From: Alphaproteobacteria bacterium | Lineage (GTDB): Bacteria; Pseudomonadota; Alphaproteobacteria; Rickettsiales; VGDC01 | Assembly (NCBI GenBank): GCA_016869895.1 | Contig: VGDC01000131.1 | Span: 1 to 6,082 of the forward strand | DNA length: 6,082 bases | Direction of reading: 5' to 3' | Notes under the pieces: model-generated | Seen by the model: the letters and a program-made list of their open reading frames with translations, nothing else | The model's database searches: none | Told to the model about the DNA's origin: nothing | Made by a program: the position numbers and the translations under genes | Shown here: in pieces, positions 1 to 5,552 of the stretch | Layout: each line of letters begins with the position of its first letter | How positions within the stretch are numbered: the first letter of the stretch is position 1

Positions 1-56
1 AAGTGAAAGTCAACTGAACGATAAGCCAGCGCGGCGTATCGCAACGCAGCATGAAA

Positions 57-74
57 CAAGGCTTTTCCGCCTTG
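57..74. repeat. Palindrome overlapping the deoC -35 box
   Basis: CAAGGC (57-62) and GCCTTG (69-74) form a perfect 6-bp inverted repeat around a 6-base spacer. The right arm shares its last three bases with the proposed -35 box at 72-77, a position suited to a repressor operator. Read on the - strand, the right-hand end is followed by TTTC, so a weak terminator for leftward transcription is an alternative. The arms are short, and chance is possible. Confidence 0.35.
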
Positions 75-100
75 ACGCTTGCCCGTTTCTCCCCCAGAAT
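72..100 (+). promoter_or_regulatory. Probable sigma-70 promoter of the deoC operon
   Basis: TTGACG at 72-77 matches the -35 consensus at five of six positions. After exactly 17 bases comes CAGAAT at 95-100, which matches the -10 consensus at four of six. Transcription would start near 107, giving a leader of about 20 bases that holds the ribosome binding site of deoC. The prediction rests on sequence match and position only. Confidence 0.45.
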
Positions 101-115
101 GGCGCATCATTAAAA

Positions 116-120
116 TGAGG
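116..120 (+). promoter_or_regulatory. Ribosome binding site that fixes the deoC start
   Basis: TGAGG lies six bases before the ATG at 127, normal Shine-Dalgarno spacing. The in-frame ATG at 115 overlaps this site and has no comparable purine tract before it. The in-frame TTG at 79 lies upstream of the proposed transcription start. The ATG at 127 is therefore the likely start. Confidence 0.65.
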
Positions 121-126
121 CACATC

Positions 127-1122
127 ATGGCAAAAGAGAAAACTGCAGGCAATATCCTGCCGCTGCACCACAACTACAGCCGCAATCCCGGCACCGCGCT
201 TAATCTCGACTGGATCGATGATCTGCAGGTGAACCTCACCGCAGTGGAACGCCGCGCGGCCACGCTGCCGAAGCGTCGCACCGTGAAGAAGCAATGGCAG
301 GCAGCATGGCTGCTGAAGGCACTGACCTGCATCGACTTGACCACCCTCAACGGTGATGACACCGAAGGCCGCGTGCAACGCCTCTGCGCGAAAGCCGCGA
401 ATCCCGTTCGCCCTGACATCCTCGAAGCACTCGGTGTGGCCGACAAACGTATCACCACGGGCGCGGTCTGTGTGTACCATGAAATGGTCGAAACCGCCGT
501 GCGCGCGCTGGAAGGCACGGGCGTTCCCGTCGCTGCCGTATCCACCGGCTTCCCCGCTGGCCTCTCCCCACTGCCTGAACGCCTCCGCGAAGTGAAAGCC
601 AGTGTGGACGCAGGCGCGAAGGAAATCGACATCGTTATTTCCCGCCGCCATGTACTGACCCAGAACTGGGACGCGCTCTATGAAGAAATCAAAGCCTTCC
701 GCGAGGCTTGCGGCGATTCCCGTATGAAGACCATCCTCGCAACGGGTGAACTCAAGACCCTCCGTAATGTCGCCAAAGCCAGCATGGTCGCGATGATGGC
801 GGGTTCGGACTATATCAAGACCTCCACCGGCAAAGAGACCGTGAACGCCACCCTTCCCACCAGCCTCGTCATGGTACGCATGATCCGCGAATACATGGAA
901 TTGACCGGACATAAGGTGGGCTACAAACCCGCAGGCGGCATCTCTACTGCAAAAGACGCGATGGAATACCAGTTCCTGATGAAAGAGGAACTTGGCCGCG
1001 AATGGCTGGAACCGTATTACTTCCGCTTCGGCGCATCCTCGCTTCTTGGCGATATCGAACGCCAGCTTGAACACTTCGTCACCGGCCGTTATGCCGCTGG
1101 CCACCACCATTCCCTCGCGTAA
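127..1122 (+). CDS. deoC: Deoxyribose-phosphate aldolase, long animal-like form
   Basis: This class I aldolase reversibly cleaves 2-deoxy-D-ribose-5-phosphate into glyceraldehyde-3-phosphate and acetaldehyde, the last step of deoxynucleoside breakdown in the cytoplasm. With the ATG at 127 it has 331 residues. The Schiff-base lysine is K231 in DYIKTSTGK (228-236). The second active-site lysine is K267 in GYKPAGG. D168 in EIDIV fits the proton-relay aspartate, and DLTTLN (70-75) and VCVYHE (114-119) line the substrate site in relatives. From memory, the stretches EIDIVISRRHVLTQNW, KTILATGEL and the C-terminal DIERQ...VTGRYAA closely resemble human DERA (about 318 residues). E. coli DeoC is shorter (259) and lacks this roughly 60-residue N-terminal extension. 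No deoA, deoB or cdd is next to it; its only operon partner visible here is the aldehyde dehydrogenase 12 bases downstream. The family call is secure. Confidence 0.97.
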   Translation: MAKEKTAGNILPLHHNYSRNPGTALNLDWIDDLQVNLTAVERRAATLPKRRTVKKQWQAAWLLKALTCIDLTTLNGDDTEGRVQRLCAKAANPVRPDILEALGVADKRITTGAVCVYHEMVETAVRALEGTGVPVAAVSTGFPAGLSPLPERLREVKASVDAGAKEIDIVISRRHVLTQNWDALYEEIKAFREACGDSRMKTILATGELKTLRNVAKASMVAMMAGSDYIKTSTGKETVNATLPTSLVMVRMIREYMELTGHKVGYKPAGGISTAKDAMEYQFLMKEELGREWLEPYYFRFGASSLLGDIERQLEHFVTGRYAAGHHHSLA

Positions 1123-1134
1123 GGACATACAACG

Positions 1135-3552
1135 ATGACTAAAAAAAGTGCACCTTCCGTCGCGGAAATCTTCGAATCCATGGAATATGGCCCCGCCCCC
1201 GAAAGCCGTGATGGCGTGGATGCATGGCTGAAAGGCCATAAGAACACCTTCGGCCATTATATCAATGGCAAATGGGTGAAAGGCGAAAGCCACTTCGCCA
1301 CCACCAGCCCCGCCACTGGCGAAGAGTTGGCACAGCTGGCGCAAGGCAGCGATGCTCAGGTGGATGCCGCCGTAAAAGCCGCCCGCACCGCGCAGAAAGG
1401 CTGGTGGGCACTGGGTGGCCATGGCCGCGCGAAATACCTCTACGCCATCGCCCGCAATATGCAGAAACACGCGCGCCTCTTCTCGGTGCTGGAAGTGCTG
1501 GACAACGGCAAACCCTTCCGCGAAACCCGCGATGCGGATGTGCCCCTCGCCATTCGCCATTTCTATCACCATGCAGGCTGGGCACAGCTGCTGGACGCGG
1601 AATTCCCCGGCTATGAGCCTTATGGCGTGGTCGGTCAGGTCATCCCCTGGAACTTCCCGCTGCTGATGCTGGCTTGGAAAATCGCCCCCGCCCTCGCCGC
1701 TGGTAACACCGTAGTGCTCAAACCCGCCGAACAGACCAGCCTCACGGCGCTGCGCTTCGCAGAACTCTGCGAAGAAATCGGCCTGCCCAAAGGCGTGGTG
1801 AACATCGTCACCGGAGACGGCAAAACGGGTGCTGCCATCACCACCCATGACGGCATCGACAAACTGGCCTTCACCGGCTCCACCGATGTCGGCCGCGTCA
1901 TCCGCAAAGCATCCGCTGGCACGGGCAAAGGCCTGACGCTGGAACTGGGCGGCAAATCCCCCTTCATCGTCTTCGAGGACGCAGACCTTGATTCCGCCGT
2001 GGAAGGCGTAGTCGATGCCATCTGGTTCAATCAGGGCGAAGTGTGCTGTGGCGGTTCGCGCTTGCTGGTGCAGGAGGGCATCGCCGAGACGTTCTATGCC
2101 AAATTGAAAGCCCGCATGGAGACCATCCGCGTGGGCGACCCGCTGGATAAATGCACCGATGTCGGCGCAGTCACGGGCAAGACCCAGCAGGACACCATCG
2201 AAAAATACATCGCCATCGGCAAGAAAGAAGGCGGCCAATGTTTCCAAGCGGGCAGCGTACCTGCTGGGAATGGTTGCTTCGTCGCGCCGACGCTGTTCAC
2301 CGGCCTGTCCACCTCCTCCCGCCTTGCGCAGGAAGAGATCTTCGGCCCCGTTCTGGTCGCATTGACCTTCCGCACCGCTGATGAAGCTTTGGAAATCGCC
2401 AATAATAGCCGTTATGGCTTGGCCGCTTCCGTTTGGTCGGAGAACCTGAACCTAGCACTCGACATCGTACCGAAGCTGAAAGCGGGCGTGATTTGGGTGA
2501 ACACCACCAACCAGTTCGATGCGGCAGTCGGTTTTGGCGGCTACAAGGAATCCGGCTATGGCCGCGAAGGCGGCAAAGAAGGCATGTATGCTTACCTCAA
2601 GCCGACCTACGAGCGCACCCTTCCTGTGTATGGCAAGGCCGAGAAAGCCCCTGCGCTGAAGCATTCCGAAGGCATTTCGCACATCGACCGCACCGCCAAG
2701 CTCTACATCGGCGGCAAGCAGGCGCGTCCTGATGCGGAAGCGGTGTTGCCCGTCGTCGGCCATGATGGCACATTGCTGGGCGAAGTGGGCGAAGGCTCGC
2801 GCAAGGACATCCGCAATGCCGTGGAAGCCGCGCGCAAGGCCGGTGGCTGGGCATCTGCCACGCAGCACAACAAAGCACAGGTGCTGTATTACATCGGCGA
2901 GAACCTCTCCGCCCGCGCGGATGAGTTCGCCAAGCGCATCCAAGCCCTGACGGGCGCGACCGCCAAGGCCGCGAAGGAAGAGGTGGAACTGTCCATCTCC
3001 CGCCTGTTCACCTATGCCGCATGGGCGGATAAGTACGATGGCCGTGTGCATTCTGCACCCGTGCGCAACATCACCCTTGCCCTGAACGAACCCATCGGTG
3101 TTGTCGGCATCGTCGCACCGGATGAGAACCCGCTGCTCGGCCTCGTCTCGCTGATCGCCCCTGCCATCGCCATGGGCAACACCGTGGTCGCCGTGCCTTC
3201 CGAGCGTTTCCCACTCGTCGCGACTGACCTCTATCAGGTCTTCGACACGTCCGACCTGCCCGGTGGCGTGGTGAACATTGTCACCGGAAAACGCGCTGTG
3301 CTGACCCCGACCCTTGCAGACCATGATGCGGTGGATGCCGTGTGGTACTTCGGTTCCGACGCAGAAGGCAGCAAGCTGGTGGAAGAGAAATCCACCGGAA
3401 ACCTGAAGCGCACATGGGTCAACAACGGCAAACGCCGCGACTGGACGAAGCGTGAACAGGCCGAGGGCGAAGTGTTCCTCCGCCAAGCGACGCAGGTGAA
3501 GAACGTCTGGGTGCCTTACGGTGAAGTGAACGCAAAAAGCGGAAGCTACTAA
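1135..3552 (+). CDS. ALDH16-type two-domain aldehyde dehydrogenase
   Basis: The protein has 805 residues: a complete NAD(P)-dependent aldehyde dehydrogenase (about 38-490) fused to a second, degenerate ALDH half (about 518-805). The first half has the oxyanion asparagine N173 in PWNFP, cofactor lysine K196 in KPAE, FTGST (246-250), general base E270 in LELGG, catalytic C304 in NQGEVCCGGSR, and EIFGP (401-405). The second half lost these: PWNFP became PDENP (E664 at the Asn position), the KPAE lysine is V687, the glutamate is V762, and no cysteine occurs after 381. After about 766 it skips the catalytic lobe and ends with a VWVPYGE segment like the end of human ALDH16A1 (802 residues). Bacterial ALDH16 is reported active, while the human enzyme lacks the cysteine. 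AAGGA (1121-1125) overlaps the deoC stop, nine bases before ATG. The physiological substrate is not shown; acetaldehyde or glyceraldehyde-3-phosphate from DeoC is inferred. Confidence 0.93.
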   Translation: MTKKSAPSVAEIFESMEYGPAPESRDGVDAWLKGHKNTFGHYINGKWVKGESHFATTSPATGEELAQLAQGSDAQVDAAVKAARTAQKGWWALGGHGRAKYLYAIARNMQKHARLFSVLEVLDNGKPFRETRDADVPLAIRHFYHHAGWAQLLDAEFPGYEPYGVVGQVIPWNFPLLMLAWKIAPALAAGNTVVLKPAEQTSLTALRFAELCEEIGLPKGVVNIVTGDGKTGAAITTHDGIDKLAFTGSTDVGRVIRKASAGTGKGLTLELGGKSPFIVFEDADLDSAVEGVVDAIWFNQGEVCCGGSRLLVQEGIAETFYAKLKARMETIRVGDPLDKCTDVGAVTGKTQQDTIEKYIAIGKKEGGQCFQAGSVPAGNGCFVAPTLFTGLSTSSRLAQEEIFGPVLVALTFRTADEALEIANNSRYGLAASVWSENLNLALDIVPKLKAGVIWVNTTNQFDAAVGFGGYKESGYGREGGKEGMYAYLKPTYERTLPVYGKAEKAPALKHSEGISHIDRTAKLYIGGKQARPDAEAVLPVVGHDGTLLGEVGEGSRKDIRNAVEAARKAGGWASATQHNKAQVLYYIGENLSARADEFAKRIQALTGATAKAAKEEVELSISRLFTYAAWADKYDGRVHSAPVRNITLALNEPIGVVGIVAPDENPLLGLVSLIAPAIAMGNTVVAVPSERFPLVATDLYQVFDTSDLPGGVVNIVTGKRAVLTPTLADHDAVDAVWYFGSDAEGSKLVEEKSTGNLKRTWVNNGKRRDWTKREQAEGEVFLRQATQVKNVWVPYGEVNAKSGSY

Positions 3553-3564
3553 GGGATATCTTGC

Positions 3565-3594
3565 CCCGTGATTTTCTGCTGAAAATCACATGGG
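3565..3594. repeat. Hairpin 1 with TGCT loop
   Basis: GTGATTTTC (3568-3576) and GAAAATCAC (3581-3589) form a perfect 9-bp inverted repeat around TGCT. CCC (3565-3567) can add three pairs with GGG (3592-3594) across a two-base AT bulge. It starts 12 bases after the aldehyde dehydrogenase stop and has no T-tract, so it is not a typical intrinsic terminator by itself. It may shield the mRNA 3' end or be one half of a dispersed palindromic repeat. Confidence 0.6.
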
Positions 3595-3618
3595 CGACGC
3601 TTTGCTGGCTCAGGGCTG

Positions 3619-3638
3619 GCAAAACCTGCTGGTTTTGC
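3619..3638. repeat. Hairpin 2 with the same TGCT loop
   Basis: GCAAAACC (3619-3626) and GGTTTTGC (3631-3638) form a perfect 8-bp inverted repeat, again around TGCT. Upstream TTTGC (3601-3605) could pair with GCAAA (3619-3623) instead, so two exclusive folds are possible. The copy of GCTGGC at 3604-3609 and 3615-3620 is a short direct repeat in the same spacer. Together with hairpin 1 it fills the gap between the dehydrogenase stop and the terminator. Confidence 0.6.
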
Positions 3639-3646
3639 ATCTCATC

Positions 3647-3681
3647 AAAAAAGGCGGCGGGAGCAATCCCGCCGCCTTTTT
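3647..3681. terminator. Strong bidirectional intrinsic terminator
   Basis: A 10-bp GC-rich stem (3653-3662 with 3667-3676) closes a GCAA loop. It is preceded by six A (3647-3652) and followed by five T (3677-3681), so it has a U-tract in either direction. It sits between convergent units: it can end the deoC-dehydrogenase transcript on the + strand and, 13 bases past the stop at 3695, the sigma-factor operon on the - strand. Confidence 0.93.
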
Positions 3682-3694
3682 GGTGCTTGTTTTA

Positions 3695-4090
3695 TCAGAA
3701 CGATGCGAAGACGAGGTCGTATTCGTCGATAGCGTCATCAGAGGAGACTTCAATCGCCGCCACATCCACATCCGCCAGAAGGGGGATGCCATCGACCGTA
3801 TAACGCTCCTGCGCGATCTGCTGCTCTGTGGGCTGCGGAGAGAAGGATTCCGCGGAGGTCAGGAACACCAGCGCAAGGGCTGCAAGCGCAGCGGCGAAGG
3901 CAAGGCGCGGGGCATTCCACCATGCGGTGAAGCTGTTGCCGCTGTGCACGGTGACGGGCGCATCTTTCACCGTCTGCTGCGCGAATGCCGCCATGAGGAT
4001 GCGGTTCTCGAATGCGGCATCCGGCTGGGGAATGGTCATCCCGCGCACATCCGCCGCCAAACGATTCTCGAATTCTTTTTCACTAGGCAT
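3695..4090 (-). CDS. One-helix membrane protein, probable anti-sigma factor
   Basis: This 131-residue protein has a cytoplasmic-looking N-terminal part (1-60), one hydrophobic helix at about 62-80 (LAFAAALAALALVFLTSA), and an acidic outer tail (81-131, with DDAIDEYD near the end). There is no signal peptide and no cysteine, so the zinc-binding HxxxCxxC motif of ZAS anti-sigma factors is absent. Its ATG overlaps the last eight bases of the sigma gene, with AAAGGA (4100-4105) nine bases upstream, so the two are probably translationally coupled. Sigma gene followed by a one-helix partner is the classic ECF sigma / anti-sigma layout. The role is inferred from this arrangement, not from a recognised domain. 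Its size and layout also recall the DUF3619 proteins found beside ECF sigma genes in betaproteobacteria (from memory). It could instead be an unrelated small membrane protein. Confidence 0.75.
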   Translation of the reverse strand: MPSEKEFENRLAADVRGMTIPQPDAAFENRILMAAFAQQTVKDAPVTVHSGNSFTAWWNAPRLAFAAALAALALVFLTSAESFSPQPTEQQIAQERYTVDGIPLLADVDVAAIEVSSDDAIDEYDLVFASF

Positions 4091-4655
4091 AAGCTAACAT
4101 CCTTTCCTTCAGCGCCTGTTTGGCGCGTCCCAGAAGGGATTCCACCGCTTTGACCGTGATTCCCATCACCTCTGCGGCCTCCTTCTGGCTTAATTCCTCG
4201 TTATAGAACAGCGTGATAGCCGTTCTTTGTCTTTCAGGCAGTTCCGCCAACGCGGCATGGATATCCTGCGTGCGGCGGGAACTTAAGAGCTCTTCTTCGG
4301 CATTGGCATCGCCGGAGGGGGTGTTCTCATCCAGCTCTCCGCCATACCCCCTGCCCTTCTTCGCCATGTGGTCGATGGCTTGATTGCACACGATGCGGTA
4401 GAACCATGTGGTGAATTTCGCGCCGCGGTCATCCTTCCACTGCGCCTTACCGCTCCATAACTTGCAGAAGGCCTCCTGCACGATGTCTTCAGCGTCTTCT
4501 TTGTTCAGCGCGACACGGTATGCCGCACCGAAGAACCGCCGCGCATGGCGGTTCACCAAGGTGGAGAACGCCGCCGCATCCCCCGAAGCGATGCGCTTCA
4601 TGAGCAGTTCGTCTGCTAATGCATCCAGTCCGTTAGATGCGGCGGTATTCGTCAT
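4083..4655 (-). CDS. ECF-type RNA polymerase sigma factor
   Basis: This 190-residue protein has the two-domain layout of extracytoplasmic-function sigma factors. Sigma-2 lies at about 25-98, with DAEDIVQEAFCKLW (54-67) as the core-binding region 2.2 and FTTWFYRIVCNQAID (81-95) as the -10 recognition and melting region. An acidic linker (about 104-122) follows. Sigma-4 lies at about 130-185, with LPERQRTAITLFYNEELS leading into a helix-turn-helix (about 156-182, ending KAVESLLGRAKQAL) that reads the -35 element. There is no region 1.1 or 3, and no C-terminal SnoaL-like extension. AAAGGTG (4660-4666) precedes the ATG at good spacing. It lies 27 bases after the secreted protein gene and overlaps the presumed anti-sigma gene. 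A GGAAC-like ECF promoter was not found in the gap before the operon, so autoregulation is not demonstrated. The ECF subgroup cannot be assigned by eye. Confidence 0.94.
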   Translation of the reverse strand: MTNTAASNGLDALADELLMKRIASGDAAAFSTLVNRHARRFFGAAYRVALNKEDAEDIVQEAFCKLWSGKAQWKDDRGAKFTTWFYRIVCNQAIDHMAKKGRGYGGELDENTPSGDANAEEELLSSRRTQDIHAALAELPERQRTAITLFYNEELSQKEAAEVMGITVKAVESLLGRAKQALKERMLAYA

Positions 4656-4682
4656 AGATCACCTTTCGACCCATTTCTGAGG

Positions 4683-5063
4683 TTACGGCTTCTTGCCTTC
4701 ATGGGGTGGAGGCGGGGGTGCTCCGTCAGGGCCGCCTTTCGGTCCTTTAGGGCCGCGCTTCATGCGCTCTTCCGCGAATTTCAGCTTCTCGTCATCGGAA
4801 AGGCTTTTCCACTTCTCGTCCTTCTCCTTGCGGATGGCTTCGTGGCGCTCGTTGATGACCTTCAGCTTCTCATCCTTGGAAAGCGCTTCCCATTTCTGTT
4901 TACGCTCCTCATGGAACTTTTCGCGCTGCTCAGGCGAAAGCTTATTATATTCCTCACGGCTCAAGTGTGGCGGCTCTTTGCCGCCTTTCGGCTCGGCGAA
5001 AGCGGCGGGGGCAAACGCAAGCGACGCGCCGATCAGAAGGGTGCCTAATAATGTCTTTTGCAT
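4683..5063 (-). CDS. Secreted charged helical protein with LSPEQR-type motifs
   Basis: This 126-residue protein starts with a Sec signal peptide (hydrophobic 4-22, likely cut after AFA at 23). The mature part (about 33-102) is very rich in Lys and Glu and predicted helical. The motif LSxxE/Q(K/R) recurs at 42, 61 and 88, with W58 and W85 each just before a repeat. The tail (104-126) is Gly/Pro/Lys-rich with five consecutive prolines. There is no cysteine. LSPEQR followed by charged helix is reminiscent of two periplasmic families: Spy/CpxP/CnrX-like LTxxQ proteins and DUF3106. It is the first gene of the sigma operon, 27 bases before the sigma gene, with AGGA (5072-5075) eight bases before ATG. 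A role as periplasmic sensor, chaperone or output of the sigma factor is inferred from position and style only. Confidence 0.82.
   Translation of the reverse strand: MQKTLLGTLLIGASLAFAPAAFAEPKGGKEPPHLSREEYNKLSPEQREKFHEERKQKWEALSKDEKLKVINERHEAIRKEKDEKWKSLSDDEKLKFAEERMKRGPKGPKGGPDGAPPPPPHEGKKP
4780..4899 (-). repeat. Imperfect 27-codon internal repeat in the secreted protein gene
   Basis: The 39 bases at 4780-4818 and 4861-4899 align without gaps, about 28 of them identical, with an identical 11-base start (TTCAGCTTCTC on the + strand). The offset is 81 bases, exactly 27 codons. In protein terms the copies are around W58 and W85, each a tryptophan, then LS, then DEKLK. It indicates internal duplication of a helical unit. 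Confidence 0.65.
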
Positions 5064-5112
5064 GGTCTAAATCCTCTCGTTCAGTGGATATTCGCACATT
5101 CGTTTATTTGTT

Positions 5113-5140
5113 TACATAGCACTATACACCGCTGGAGCAA
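5113..5140 (-). promoter_or_regulatory. Possible promoter of the sigma-factor operon
   Basis: On the - strand, TTGCTC (5140-5135) and TATGTA (5118-5113) are 16 bases apart, but each matches the sigma-70 consensus at only about three positions. An overlapping TATAGT (5126-5121) is a better -10 box but has no -35 partner. The 102-base gap 5064-5165 is AT-richer than the genes around it, as expected of a promoter region. No ECF-type -35 (GGAAC) was seen. Confidence 0.25.
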
Positions 5141-5165
5141 AAACCCCTCGCGAATCATGCTATTT

Positions 5166-5525
5166 TTATAGAACGGAGTCTATGGCTTCCTGAAGCTGCC
5201 GCAGGGTGAAGGGTTTAGCGAGGAAACCACTTTTCTGATGGGCATAATCGTCCACATCGTCGCTGCGCTCCGGCGAGGAAAGGAACAGGATAGGCGCGCG
5301 CCCGCCCATGGCCACATATTCCCGCGCCACTTCATGCCCAGTACCGTCGGGAAGCTGGATGTCGAGCATGAGCAACGCGAACCGCTGCCCGCTGGTCAGC
5401 TTCGCCCGTGCTTCGGCGGCGGTGGCGGCGGTCTGCACCTCCGCGCCGAGGGATTGCAACATCGCCACGCCGATAGCGAGGTTGATGGGGTTATCTTCGA
5501 CCATGAGAATGGAAATCGATGGCAT
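5166..5525 (-). CDS. Stand-alone receiver-domain response regulator
   Basis: From the ATG at 5525 this is a 119-residue protein made only of a CheY-like receiver domain. It shows the acidic pair E10-D11 (in VEDNPIN), the phospho-acceptor D55 in LMLDIQLPDGTG, the switch serines S83-S84 in LFLSSP, and the conserved K104-P105 in FLAKPF. No DNA-binding, enzymatic or sigma-like output domain follows, so it probably acts by protein contact or in a phosphorelay. The VEDNPIN start resembles receivers of hybrid histidine kinases. A GTG at 5540 would add MSEVP, 12 bases after the upstream gene's stop; neither start has a strong ribosome binding site, and the ATG sits where receivers usually begin. No histidine kinase lies in the window. 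It probably shares a transcript with the gene upstream; whether it continues into the sigma operon is unclear. Confidence 0.92.
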   Translation of the reverse strand: MPSISILMVEDNPINLAIGVAMLQSLGAEVQTAATAAEARAKLTSGQRFALLMLDIQLPDGTGHEVAREYVAMGGRAPILFLSSPERSDDVDDYAHQKSGFLAKPFTLRQLQEAIDSVL

Positions 5526-5552
5526 AGGCACTTCACTCACTCTTAGTGTTAT

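Noticed and set aside
2..118. Possible tail of an upstream + strand gene ending at TGA 116-118, just before deoC
   Set aside because: The frame is open for only 38 codons, its product is not recognisable, and the promoter candidate at 72-100 lies within it. An open frame of this length is easily chance.
10..2247. A 745-codon open frame on the - strand across deoC and most of the dehydrogenase
   Set aside because: It runs antisense to two genes with clear catalytic motifs. Its product is Gly/Ala/Phe/His-rich with no recognisable domain, typical of a shadow frame in GC-rich DNA.
2452..3486. A 344-codon open frame on the - strand over the dehydrogenase C-terminal half
   Set aside because: Antisense shadow with a similar Gly/His/Arg-rich composition and no domain. 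The + strand frame continues as ALDH16 in this region.
3553..3694. A riboswitch or attenuator in the hairpin region
   Set aside because: The region lies downstream of the last + strand gene and is followed by a terminator and a convergent gene, so there is nothing downstream for it to control.
3590..4153. A 187-codon + strand frame over the membrane protein and the end of the sigma gene
   Set aside because: It begins inside the hairpin and terminator region, runs through the terminator, and is antisense to two well-supported overlapping genes.
5166..5525. The response regulator as PhyR, master of the alphaproteobacterial general stress response
   Set aside because: PhyR has a sigma-like domain before its receiver; this protein is a receiver only. 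No NepR-like gene is nearby.
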